DNA from: Pelomonas sp052436255
GTDB lineage: Bacteria > Pseudomonadota > Gammaproteobacteria > Burkholderiales > Burkholderiaceae_C
Length of the DNA stretch: 53,241 bases
Direction of reading: 5' to 3'
NCBI GenBank assembly: GCA_052436255.1
Contig: JBQVNP010000018.1
Coordinates: 1-53,241 of the forward strand
Part shown: positions 45,218-52,779 of the stretch, piece by piece
Position numbering within the stretch: position 1 is the stretch's first letter
How the letters are laid out: each line of letters opens with the position of its first letter
Notes under the pieces: model-generated
The model's input: the letters and a program-made list of their open reading frames with translations, nothing else
Told to the model about the DNA's origin: nothing
Database searches by the model: none
Translations under genes and position numbers: made by a program

Positions 45218-45591
45218 GGCCTGGCCAGCGTCCCGAGGTAGGCCACGATGTCGTCGAGCTGCTGCTCGGTCAGCGCCGGCTTGCCCTGCCAGGCGGGCGC
45301 CACATCGCGCAGCCCCTCGGTCGACCTGAAAGGCGGCATCACGGTGGCGGGGTTGAAGCGCCGCATGTCGGCAATGCGGTCGCGCATGCCTTGGGCATCC
45401 AGCCGCGCCGCGCTGGCCTCCAGCGGCGGCGCCAGATTGCCCTGGTTGGCGTCGCCCGCGCCGTGCAGCGCATGGCAGAGCAGGCACAGGCTCTGCGTGC
45501 GGTCGGCCACCAGCGCGCGGCCGCGCTGCACGTCACCGGGCCCGGCCTGCGCAGCGGCCGTCACGAGCAGCAGGGCCAACAGGGCGTGCAT
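45214..45591 (-). CDS. soxX: Monoheme cytochrome c SoxX
   Basis: 125 residues from the ATG at 45591, giving a clean signal peptide (MHALLALLLVTAAAQA); the longer frame starts with Arg-rich sequence. One heme site CLLCH (36-40) and a probable axial Met83 in TVMPPFRS. The C-terminus LDDIVAYLGTLARP is typical of SoxX, which pairs with SoxA and passes electrons to a respiratory cytochrome. It is the first gene of the set soxX-soxY-soxZ-soxA, all joined by ATGA overlaps. No soxB, soxCD, soxV or soxW is present on either side. Confidence 0.9.
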   Translation of the reverse strand: MHALLALLLVTAAAQAGPGDVQRGRALVADRTQSLCLLCHALHGAGDANQGNLAPPLEASAARLDAQGMRDRIADMRRFNPATVMPPFRSTEGLRDVAPAWQGKPALTEQQLDDIVAYLGTLARP

Positions 45592-45752
45592 CAGAAGCTG
45601 CGAACGCTCTCCGCGCGGCCGAACAGACCGTCGCGGGTTCGCCAATCAAGGCGCAAAGCGCAACCGCAGCTGCGGCTACGGCGAGCATTTGCAACGCCGA
45701 GTGGCGGCGCTGCGGCGGGATGAGCGGGCGTGAGGGCGGCGTTCACAGCTTC

Positions 45753-47912
45753 TCAGACCAGGGACTGGTTCTTCAGCGGCAGGTCGCGCACCCGCTTGCC
45801 CGTCGCCGCAAAGATCGCGTTCAGCACCGCCGGCGCGGCGACCGCGATCGTCGGCTCGCCCACCCCGCCCCAGAATCCGCCCGAAGGCATGCAGATGGTC
45901 TCGACGGCCGGCATGTGCTCCATCCGCATGACCGGGTAGGTGTCGAAGTTCTGCTGCTCCACGCGCCCGTCCTTGACCGTGATCTCGCCGAACAGCGCCG
46001 CCGACAAGCCGTAGACGAAGCTGCCCTCGACCTGCGCGGCGATCTGCTGCGGGTTGACGGCGTGGCCGGGGTCGGTGGCGGCGACGATGCGGTGGATCTT
46101 GAGCTCACCCTTCTTGCTGACCGACACCTCGGCGCAGGCCGCGACATAGCTGCCGAAGCCCATGATCTGCGCCAGGCCCAGTGCACGGCCCTTGGCCCGC
46201 GGCCTGCCCCAACCGGCCTTGGCCGCCACCGCGTTCAGCACGGCCAGATGCTTGGGCGAACTGGCCAGCAACTCGCGCCGCAACTCCAGCGGGTCGCGCT
46301 TAGCGGCATGCGCCACTTCGTCGAGGAAGCACTCCAGGTAGACCGCGTTCTGGTTGAGGTTGACGCCGCGCCAGAAGCCCGGCGGTACCGTCGGGTTGCG
46401 CATCGCATGGTCGATGAGCAGATGGGGCACCGCGTAGCCCAGCGCACCTTCCGCGCCGCCGGCGCTCAGGCCCTGGAAGACCACCGGGTCTTTGCCGTCC
46501 TTGATGTTCTGCGGAAAGATGCCCGCCAGGATGCTCTGGCCCGAGATGCGCATGTGCAGGGCCGTCAGCTTGCCCGCGTCGTCCAGCCCGGCCGTCAGCT
46601 TGCACTGCGTGACCGGGTGGAAGCGACCATGCAGCATGTCCTCCTCGCGGCTCCAGATCAGCTTGACCGGCGTGCCGGGCAGCTCCTTGGCGATGGCCAC
46701 GGCCTGGCGCACCCAGTCGTGCACGGCGCCGCGCCGGCCGAAGCCGCCGCCCAGATGCAGCTTGTAGACCTCGCAGGCCGAGGGCGGCAGGCCCGAGGCC
46801 TCGGCGGTGGCGGCCAGCGCCGCCTCGCCGTTCTGCGTCGGTGTCCAGACCTCGCAGCGCTCCGACGTCCACTTGGCAGTCGCGTTCATGACCTCCATGC
46901 AGGCGTGGTTCTGATGCGGGTAGCTGTAGACCGCCTCGACCTTGCGTGCCGCAGCGGACAGCGCGGCCTTGACATCGCCCTGGCTGCTGCCGACGGCGGC
47001 CTCGGGGGCGTCCAGGCCGGCCTTCAGGACGGCGGCGGTGTCGGCGCTGTTCTGCGTGACGTTGGGGCCCTCGTCCCAGACGATGGGCAGCACGTCCAGC
47101 GCAGTCTTGGCCCGCCACCAGGTGTCGGCCACAACGGCAACCGCAGAGTCGCTGACCCGCACAATCTTCTTGACGCCGGGCCGGCCCTCGATGGCCGCTG
47201 CGTCATAACTCTTCAACTTGCCGCCGAACACCGGGCAGTCCTTGATGGCCGCGTTCAGCATGCCGGGCAGTTGCAGGTCCATGCCGTAGACGAGCGAGCC
47301 GTCCAGCTTGGCCCTGGTGTCCAGGCGCTTCATGGGGCGGCCGGCCAGCTTCCAGTCCTTGGCCTCCTTCAGCTGGATGTCGGCAGGCGCGGCCAGCTTG
47401 GCGGCCTCGGCGGCGAGCTGGCCGTAGCTGAGCTTCTTGCCCGCGTGGGTGACCCACCCTGAGCTTGTGGCGCACTCCACGACGGCCACATTCCACTGGT
47501 TGGCCGCCGCCTGGATCAGCAGCGCGCGCGCCAGTGCACCGCCCTTGCGCACGTACTCGTGCGACTCGCGCACGCCACGACTGCCGCCAGTGCTCATGCT
47601 GCCCCAGGCGCGGTTGCGCGCCAGGTTCTGGCCGGGCGTCGGGTACTCGGTCTTGACCTTGCTCCAGTCGCATTCCAGCTCCTCGGCGACGAGCTGGGCC
47701 AGGCCGGTCAGCGTGCCCTGACCCATCTCGGACCGCGCAATGCGGATGACGACGCTCTCGTCCGGCAGGATCTGCACCCAGGCGTTCAGCTCCGGCGTGA
47801 CGGTCGGCGCGGAGGGCTGGGCAAGACCTGGCACATGGAAACCCACCATCAGGCCGCCGGCAGCGGCAGTCGTCGCGCTGAGGAAGCCGCGTCGATCCAG
47901 AACGGCGCTCAT
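45753..47912 (-). CDS. Molybdopterin-binding subunit of a xanthine-oxidase-family hydroxylase (IorB-like)
   Basis: 719 residues from the ATG at 47912; the frame is open upstream, but that part lies inside the iorA-like gene. A Tat-type signal (LDRRGFLSATTAAAGGLMVG) opens the protein. Molybdopterin-binding stretches include KLHLGGGFGRRGAVHDW and PPGFWRGVNLNQN, and the C-terminus has GGFWGGVGEPTIAVAAPAV with the conserved Glu. This layout fits isoquinoline 1-oxidoreductase beta subunits and related periplasmic aldehyde dehydrogenases. It forms a complex with the 2Fe-2S subunit encoded upstream with a 4-bp overlap. The usual cytochrome c partner and XdhC-like chaperone are not adjacent. Substrate unknown. 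Confidence 0.92.
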   Translation of the reverse strand: MSAVLDRRGFLSATTAAAGGLMVGFHVPGLAQPSAPTVTPELNAWVQILPDESVVIRIARSEMGQGTLTGLAQLVAEELECDWSKVKTEYPTPGQNLARNRAWGSMSTGGSRGVRESHEYVRKGGALARALLIQAAANQWNVAVVECATSSGWVTHAGKKLSYGQLAAEAAKLAAPADIQLKEAKDWKLAGRPMKRLDTRAKLDGSLVYGMDLQLPGMLNAAIKDCPVFGGKLKSYDAAAIEGRPGVKKIVRVSDSAVAVVADTWWRAKTALDVLPIVWDEGPNVTQNSADTAAVLKAGLDAPEAAVGSSQGDVKAALSAAARKVEAVYSYPHQNHACMEVMNATAKWTSERCEVWTPTQNGEAALAATAEASGLPPSACEVYKLHLGGGFGRRGAVHDWVRQAVAIAKELPGTPVKLIWSREEDMLHGRFHPVTQCKLTAGLDDAGKLTALHMRISGQSILAGIFPQNIKDGKDPVVFQGLSAGGAEGALGYAVPHLLIDHAMRNPTVPPGFWRGVNLNQNAVYLECFLDEVAHAAKRDPLELRRELLASSPKHLAVLNAVAAKAGWGRPRAKGRALGLAQIMGFGSYVAACAEVSVSKKGELKIHRIVAATDPGHAVNPQQIAAQVEGSFVYGLSAALFGEITVKDGRVEQQNFDTYPVMRMEHMPAVETICMPSGGFWGGVGEPTIAVAAPAVLNAIFAATGKRVRDLPLKNQSLV

Positions 47913-48403
47913 GCCTGGCCCCCTTCGATGACGATGGGGATCTGCCTGCGCTGCACCTGACCGGCGGCCAGGTGGATGGCCGCACGCACGCGGTTGTAGG
48001 TGCCACAGCGGCAGATGTTGGTCATTGCCGCGTCGATGTCGGCATCGGTCGGCTTGGGCTTGGCCTTCAGCAACGCGGCGGCGGCCATCAGCATGCCGCT
48101 CTGGCAAAAGCCGCACTGCGGCACGTCCAGCATGTCCCAGGCCTTCTGCAGCGGGTGCGAGGCATTAGGCGCCAGGCCCTCGATGGTGGTGACTTTCTGC
48201 GCCGCCGTCAGCGCCGAAGCCGGCATCACGCAACTGCGCACCGGCGCGCCGTCAATGTGCACCGTGCAGGCGCCGCACTGGGCCACACCGCAGCCGTACT
48301 TGGTGCCCGTCAGGCTCAGCTGCTCGCGCAGCACCCAGAGCAGCGGCGTATCGCCTTCCGCCTCGTACTGCATCCGCTTGCCATTGACCGTCAATTCCGC
48401 CAT
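47909..48403 (-). CDS. 2Fe-2S subunit of a molybdenum hydroxylase (IorA-like)
   Basis: 164 residues from the ATG at 48403. The plant-type ferredoxin cluster uses Cys38, Cys43, Cys46 and Cys58 (YGCGVAQCGACTVHIDG, then RSCVMPA). The second, all-helical cluster domain has QCGFCQSGMLMAAAALL and NICRCGTYNRVRAAIH. No signal peptide is seen; such subunits are co-exported by Tat with the large subunit. It passes electrons from the molybdenum site of the IorB-like partner to an external acceptor. The pair overlaps by 4 bp and is transcribed away from the 0.7-kb gap at 48404-49102. Confidence 0.94.
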   Translation of the reverse strand: MAELTVNGKRMQYEAEGDTPLLWVLREQLSLTGTKYGCGVAQCGACTVHIDGAPVRSCVMPASALTAAQKVTTIEGLAPNASHPLQKAWDMLDVPQCGFCQSGMLMAAAALLKAKPKPTDADIDAAMTNICRCGTYNRVRAAIHLAAGQVQRRQIPIVIEGGQA

Positions 48404-49102
48404 GCCGCTGCTCCTGTACGCCACTCTTGGCCGCGGCAGCCTAGCAGGGTCGGCGCCGCGCTGTCATCCGGTCGGCAATCCGACCCAGCGCCGCGCTCGG
48501 TTGAAGCGCTGGCGGGCCCTCGCTAGCGCCGCGTCGACACCCCCTTCGCGACCGCCGCCCACAGCACCAGCTTGAAGCTCTGCAGCCCGTGCGGCAGGTG
48601 GTCGTCCTGCGCGACGGCGCTGCCCGGCGCGGCCTGTTCCTGGCGCCAGACGTCGCGCTTGTCTTCGCCGACGAAGAGGGCCTGTTGACGCTCTTCTACC
48701 GGGCCGAGGTGGACCGTGTGCACGCCCATGTGGCGTTGTACTTTGGGCCCGTGTGGCCACAGTCGCGACGCGACGCGCAGGCGCGGGGAAAAAGAAACCC
48801 CGGCACGAGGCCGGGGCTGAAAACCGCCTTCCGCTGTCACGGTTGGCGCCTGCTCAGGGAGGAACAGCAGGGGGCCGAAGCCCGGGGCCAATGTAGACCG
48901 CGCGCTGACGCCGGTTTGTAGGACAACCGGCTGATCATGCCGATTGCGCCGTTGCGCAGCATCGCGCCCGCAGCAGGCCCGTACTCGTGAGAAATGGCAT
49001 GAACGCGATGTGACCCATGTATCGGTCTGTGAGATGAGGCCTCCGGGCGGCGATGCCTCCATAGACTGCGCCGCTTGCCAATGGACGCCGAGGATGCAGC
49101 CG
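48404..49102. other. 699-bp region with no assignable gene
   Basis: Two antisense open frames in the left half both look protein-like: + strand 48589-48921 (GTG start, with RGLFLAPDVALVFADEEG) and a short - strand frame 48523-48729 (ends SFKLVLWAAVAKG). Their third-codon GC is high in both, so composition cannot decide, and neither has a ribosome-binding site or a known family. They share the same DNA, so at most one is likely real; one may be a decayed gene. A minus-strand terminator hairpin lies at 48789-48816. The right part (48820-49100) looks non-coding and should hold the promoters of the acyltransferase gene. Confidence 0.5.
48789..48816 (-). terminator. Minus-strand terminator-like hairpin
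   Basis: Perfect 7-bp stem CCCCGGC / GCCGGGG with a 5-nt loop, followed on the minus strand by TTTCTTTTT. No minus-strand gene ends just before it, so the transcript it would stop is unidentified, possibly a small RNA or read-through from the right. Confidence 0.65.
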
Positions 49103-49792
49103 ATGTTCCACGTTTCTCAGACGACGCCACGGGCGTCGATGCCGAACAAGTTCGCAAACCCGGCGCTCGCCTTGAACAGCGGTTTCGGTGCGCTGGACGG
49201 CGAAGCGCGGGACCTCGTTGAGCGGCGTTACGGCGACCGCGGCCTCCTGACCTCGCGCGAGCGGTACAGCAGCCGTAGCGAGGACGGCGACATCGTCTGC
49301 ACCGCACGCGACGGGGACGCGATCGTCGGCACGCTGTCCGTGCGTTTCGACGGCGCGGGCGGCCTGCATGCCGACCTGCTGTTCAGCGCCGAGCTGAACG
49401 AATGGCGGGCCGAGGGCGTCAAGCTTTGCGAGTTCGGCGGCCTGGCGGTGGACAAGCATTCACACGAACCCAAGCGCGTGCTGGCGCAGATCTTCCACCT
49501 GGGCTATCTGCACGCCCACCGGCGCGCTGGCTGCGAACGCCTGGTCGTCGAGGTCAACCCGCGCCACGTGCCCTTCTACCGCCGTTGCCTGGGTCTCGTG
49601 CCCTGCACCAAAGCCCGGCACAACCCGCGGGTGGAGGCACCCGCCGTGCTGATGAGCATTGCCTTTGCCGACATCCGCGAGCAGATCGCGCTCTGGGGCG
49701 GTCTGCCGGATCGTCTGGCCTCGGCGCGCAGCCTCTACCCCTTGGCCTGGGACGAGGCGACCGAGGCCACGATGCTGGCCAGCCTGCCGTAG
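49103..49792 (+). CDS. FeeM-like N-acyl amino acid synthase / GNAT acyltransferase
   Basis: 229 residues from the ATG at 49103, preceded by GAGG with 9-bp spacing; an ATG at 49139 also gives a full domain. The fold matches the FeeM/autoinducer-synthase group: DAIVGTLSVRFDG, LCEFGGLAVDK, then VEVNPRHVPFYRRCLGL. The stretch VNP-x-x-[VI]-x-[FL]-Y is shared with the FeeM-PilZ protein at 20121-21404, but this copy has no PilZ domain. It should acylate an amino acid or related amine from acyl-ACP. It converges on two tiny minus-strand genes, 13 bp between stops. Its product and role are unknown. Confidence 0.82.
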   Translation: MFHVSQTTPRASMPNKFANPALALNSGFGALDGEARDLVERRYGDRGLLTSRERYSSRSEDGDIVCTARDGDAIVGTLSVRFDGAGGLHADLLFSAELNEWRAEGVKLCEFGGLAVDKHSHEPKRVLAQIFHLGYLHAHRRAGCERLVVEVNPRHVPFYRRCLGLVPCTKARHNPRVEAPAVLMSIAFADIREQIALWGGLPDRLASARSLYPLAWDEATEATMLASLP

Positions 49793-49805
49793 TGGGTCAT
49801 CTGGA

Positions 49806-50036
49806 TCAGCCGTGGAAGCGGCGCACGTCAAAGCTGGTGTCCTCCCAATCCGTCCAGCCTGAGCGGCTGTCATCGGCGCCGGCCGGAAACGCCTGTTCAT
49901 CGCCGTCGTGAGCAGCCGCAGCATGGGCCACCGTCAGGCGGCGGATGGCATCGCGCAATTGCTGAACCGAGGCCTGGGCCAAGCTGGCGAACTGAACGCG
50001 CCGGGCCGGCTTTGATGTCGATGGGGCGAGCTTCAC
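49806..50036 (-). CDS. Small protein B of a coupled paralogous pair (unknown function)
   Basis: 76 residues starting with GTG at 50036, which overlaps the stop of the upstream small gene (GTGA), so translation is probably coupled. The sequence is soluble, with a helical middle (QLRDAIRRLTVAHAAAA) and the C-terminus GWTDWEDTSFDVRRFHG. This end matches that of its neighbour in the pattern W-E-x-T-x-x-D-x-R-R. No signal peptide or membrane segment. I do not recognise the family. Conserved short C-termini on a variable leader can mark modified peptides or a docking tag, but nothing here proves either. Confidence 0.65.
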   Translation of the reverse strand: MKLAPSTSKPARRVQFASLAQASVQQLRDAIRRLTVAHAAAAHDGDEQAFPAGADDSRSGWTDWEDTSFDVRRFHG

Positions 50037-50221
50037 AGCACCGTCCGGCGAAAGTCCAGCTCCGTGCCTTCCCACGCCTGCTCATCGGCCTCAGGCAGCG
50101 TCACGCCATTCCGGGCGACTTCCAGCTCCCATTCGCGCAGTTGCCTGATGGTGAAGCGCAGCGCCGCAGCGCTTGCCCATCGTGCGTCATCGGCGCTGGG
50201 TGTGTCGGATTGAGATTGCAT
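50033..50221 (-). CDS. Small protein A of a coupled paralogous pair (unknown function)
   Basis: 62 residues. The ATG at 50221 has a strong ribosome-binding site (AGGAG with 5-bp spacing), which argues that this short gene is real. Middle region ALRFTIRQLREWELEVARNG is probably helical and parallels IRRL in protein B. The C-terminus AWEGTELDFRRTVL shares W-E-x-T-x-x-D-x-R-R with protein B. It is the first gene of the pair, about 57 bp downstream (in its own direction) of the nested palindrome at 50278-50340. The neighbour converging from the left is a FeeM-like acyltransferase. Function unknown. Confidence 0.7.
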   Translation of the reverse strand: MQSQSDTPSADDARWASAAALRFTIRQLREWELEVARNGVTLPEADEQAWEGTELDFRRTVL

Positions 50222-50277
50222 CGGGGCTCCTGTATCGATGGAGCCAGTCTCGGAGCCCGGCAGCGCCGCGGGAATCG

Positions 50278-50340
50278 CCCTTAAGTGGGGTTGGCGGGGG
50301 ATGGCCGGGTAGATATCCCCCGCCGTCTCCCTCTTAAGGG
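50278..50340. repeat. Nested palindrome (63 bp)
   Basis: Outer arms CCCTTAAG (50278-50285) and CTTAAGGG (50333-50340) are perfect inverted repeats. Inside them is a 10-bp perfect stem GGCGGGGGAT (50293-50302) / ATCCCCCGCC (50315-50324) with a 12-nt loop. The whole can fold into one long interrupted hairpin. No T-run follows, so it is not an ordinary terminator. It lies between the tRNA-Arg terminator and the small-protein pair. It resembles a REP- or MITE-like palindromic unit or a regulatory hairpin; no second copy is in the window. Confidence 0.85.
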
Positions 50341-50389
50341 GGATGGACGCCGGCCGATGCGGCGTGCAGCCCCGCGCCGGTTTGCCATG

Positions 50390-50425
50390 AAAAAAGCGCC
50401 CAGGTCCTTGAGGACGCTGGGCGCT
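50390..50425 (-). terminator. Terminator of tRNA-Arg
   Basis: Stem AGCGCCCAG(GTCC) / (GGAC)CTGGGCGCT type, followed on the minus strand by six T residues, 13 bp after the tRNA 3' end. Confidence 0.88.
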
Positions 50426-50437
50426 GTGATCCGATGG

Positions 50438-50514
50438 TGGCCTGCCCGGAGGGACTCGAACCCCCGACCTGCTGCTTAGAAGGCAGCTGCTCTATCCAGT
50501 TGAGCTACGGGCAG
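50438..50514 (-). tRNA. tRNA-Arg (anticodon TCT)
   Basis: 77 nt including an encoded CCA. The acceptor stem CTGCCCG / CGGGCAG pairs perfectly. The D-arm is GCTC...GAGC, the anticodon loop CTTCTAA carries TCT, and the T-arm contains GGTTCGAGTCC. It reads AGA (and AGG by wobble). No integrase or attachment duplication is next to it. Confidence 0.97.
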
Positions 50515-50524
50515 ACGATGCGGA

Positions 50525-52510
50525 TTAGATCAGCACGTTGATGATGGCGTTGCCGATGCCCATCAGCGCGGCGCCCGAGATCAGGCCGGCGCAGATCGGC
50601 TCCATGCCTTCCACCCAGACGCGGTGGCCCTGGGTGCCCGGCGTCTTGTGCTTGCGCTTCATAGCGAAGAAGAGCACCGCGCCGACGAACATGGCCAGTA
50701 CCGCCTCGGGCGGCAGCACCACGCCCAGGCCGGTGGCAACGGCCGAGAGCTGGAAGCGGCCCTTGGTCTTGATACGCGCCACTTCCATCGCCACGGCGGC
50801 CAGGGCGGCCACGGCCATGGAGATCAGCGCCGACGTCGGCAGGCCCTTCAGGCCCTTGGCGATGATGTCGGCCACGCCCTTCCACTGCAGGGCCGCCGGC
50901 ATGGCGAACTGGTCGGACACCAGCGTCGTCACGCTGCGCACGCCGTTGGCGTCGGGCGTCAGGAACAGCAGGAAGAACAGCGGCACGCAGAAAACCACAC
51001 CGGCCAGGTTGCCAATGATGTGGCCGATGGCCTGGTGCCGCGGCTTGCCGCCGAGCATGTAGCCCGGCTTGATGTCGGACAGCAGATTGGCCGCGTTGGA
51101 GGCGATCTCGGCCGTCATGCCGGCAGGCAGCAGGTTGGAGCCGGGGTTGGTGCGGTCGAGCGCGCCCATCGTGAACTGCGTGATCTTCGACAGCGCCCCC
51201 GTCGGCGTCCACGAGGTCAGCGCCATCGAGTTGGTGCAGATGATGGTCAGCACGAAGATCAGCGGCAATGACACCAGGGCCAGCCAGAAGGGCACGTTGA
51301 AGAAGACGTGGGTGACATAACTGCCCAGCAAGCTGAAGATCGGCACGCCGACGTAGCTGATCCACAGCGGCACCTCGATGTCCTTGAGCGGGTCGCCGTT
51401 GCTGCCGGCGTTGACCACCGGCGCCACCTTGCGTTTGAAGATGCTCTTGAAGATCTCCGGCTTGGCCAGCAGGCCGACCAGCGCGCCGACGACCATCATC
51501 GTCACGCCCCACCACAGCGACCACTGGTTGACGATCTCGGCGCGGTTCAGCGGGATCAGCGTGCCATCGGCGGCCAGGCGCGGCGCGATGTCGCCGGCCT
51601 GGATCATCAGCGGCGCCAGCACGACGAAGTTGATGAAGGAGCCGAGGAAGCAGCTCGTTGCCACCGCAATGCCCATCAGGCCCCCCACGCCCAGCATGGC
51701 GGCGTCCAGCGTCAGGCGCAGGCCGAGCTGGCGGATGTCCGTGCCCATGATGGTCGGAATCAGCGCGGTCGTCTTGCCGGCCCAGGCGTAGTAGTAGTGA
51801 TCCAGGCGGTCATGCAGGTACCAGGGTTCGGTCAGGCCGGCCCACTTGTCCAGCATCAGGAGTTTGAACTGCACCAGCTTCATCCAGCCGTCGCTGACGA
51901 TGGCTTGGTAGAGTGCCGTGAAGCCAGCCACCACACCCAGCAGCTTGGCCTTGAACATGCCCTCGCCACCGGCGCCGTGGTACAGCGAATCCAGCACCAC
52001 ACCGCAAGCACGGCCCTCCGGGAAAGGGGCCTGGTCTTCGTTGATGAAGCGGCGCTTGAGCGGGAAGGCCAGCAACACGCCGATCATCGCGACGACGAAG
52101 ATCCACACCATCAACTGCCACCACGCCGGGATGACGCCGGTGATCAGCATGTAGGCCGCCAGGCTGGAGAACAAGGGCGTGATGACATAGCCGGCCGCCG
52201 TGGCGACGGACTGGGTGCAGTTGTTCTCCAGGATGGTGTAGTCCTGCGCGAAGCCGCTGGCATGCAGTGCGCGGAACAATGCGAAGGCGAGGATGACCGA
52301 GGTCAGCCCCACGCCAATGGCGATGCCGGTCTTGGCACCGATGTAAAGGCCGGTGGCTGAGAGGATGCCGCCGAGCAGGAAGCCGGTCAGACCCGAGCGC
52401 AGAGTCAACTGGGCCATGTCGCCGCGGAAGACGTTCTTGAACCACCACTCGTCCTTTTGGGCGCGTGTCCAGGTGGCGATTTGCTCGTCGGTCAGGTGTT
52501 GGAGTGCCAT
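50525..52510 (-). CDS. OPT-family oligopeptide transporter
   Basis: 661 residues from the ATG at 52510, beginning MALQHLTDEQIATWTRAQK; the frame is open upstream to 52666 but that part contains the tRNA-Pro terminator. About 14-16 membrane segments cover the protein. OPT features include NNCTQSVATAAGYV (near 95), FPLKRRFINEDQAPFPEGRAC (near 150) and, in the C-terminal half, TNPGSNLLPAGMTAEIASNAANLLSDIKPGYMLGG-type sequence. Members import peptides or metal chelates by proton coupling. It stands alone on the minus strand between two tRNA genes. Substrate unknown. Confidence 0.93.
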   Translation of the reverse strand: MALQHLTDEQIATWTRAQKDEWWFKNVFRGDMAQLTLRSGLTGFLLGGILSATGLYIGAKTGIAIGVGLTSVILAFALFRALHASGFAQDYTILENNCTQSVATAAGYVITPLFSSLAAYMLITGVIPAWWQLMVWIFVVAMIGVLLAFPLKRRFINEDQAPFPEGRACGVVLDSLYHGAGGEGMFKAKLLGVVAGFTALYQAIVSDGWMKLVQFKLLMLDKWAGLTEPWYLHDRLDHYYYAWAGKTTALIPTIMGTDIRQLGLRLTLDAAMLGVGGLMGIAVATSCFLGSFINFVVLAPLMIQAGDIAPRLAADGTLIPLNRAEIVNQWSLWWGVTMMVVGALVGLLAKPEIFKSIFKRKVAPVVNAGSNGDPLKDIEVPLWISYVGVPIFSLLGSYVTHVFFNVPFWLALVSLPLIFVLTIICTNSMALTSWTPTGALSKITQFTMGALDRTNPGSNLLPAGMTAEIASNAANLLSDIKPGYMLGGKPRHQAIGHIIGNLAGVVFCVPLFFLLFLTPDANGVRSVTTLVSDQFAMPAALQWKGVADIIAKGLKGLPTSALISMAVAALAAVAMEVARIKTKGRFQLSAVATGLGVVLPPEAVLAMFVGAVLFFAMKRKHKTPGTQGHRVWVEGMEPICAGLISGAALMGIGNAIINVLI

Positions 52511-52633
52511 GGAATCTCGGGCGGCGCTTGTGGCCCCGCCAGGGTTGAAGCAAAGCCGGGCATTGTCCTGGCCGACCGCTTGGTCGGACTTCGGGGGATG
52601 CCCTTGGACGAAGCCCCGGGATGCGGGGGCCTC

Positions 52634-52675
52634 AAAAAAACAAACCCGCCGCTGGCACAAGGCCAACGGCGGGTT
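52634..52675 (-). terminator. Terminator of tRNA-Pro
   Basis: Perfect 9-bp stem AACCCGCCG / CGGCGGGTT with a 15-nt loop, followed on the minus strand by TGTTTTTTT, 12 bp beyond the tRNA 3' end. Confidence 0.92.
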
Positions 52676-52687
52676 GCTGAAAAGGTT

Positions 52688-52764
52688 TGGTCGGGGCGGC
52701 GGGATTCGAACTCGCGACCCTCTGCTCCCAAAGCAGATGCGCTACCAGGCTGCGCTACGCCCCG
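52688..52764 (-). tRNA. tRNA-Pro (anticodon TGG)
   Basis: 77 nt with encoded CCA. Acceptor stem CGGGGCG / CGCCCCG is perfect. The anticodon loop CTTTGGGA carries TGG, flanked by TCTGC / GCAGA. The T-arm reads GAGTTCGAATCCC. Confidence 0.97.
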
Positions 52765-52779
52765 AACAAGCTGCGCATT

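Noticed and set aside
47912..48116. Longer N-terminus of the IorB-like subunit
   Set aside because: The extra residues lie inside the 2Fe-2S subunit gene in another frame, and a Tat signal begins exactly at the ATG at 47912.
50438..52764. tRNA genes as integration sites
   Set aside because: No integrase and no partial tRNA duplication were seen near either tRNA.
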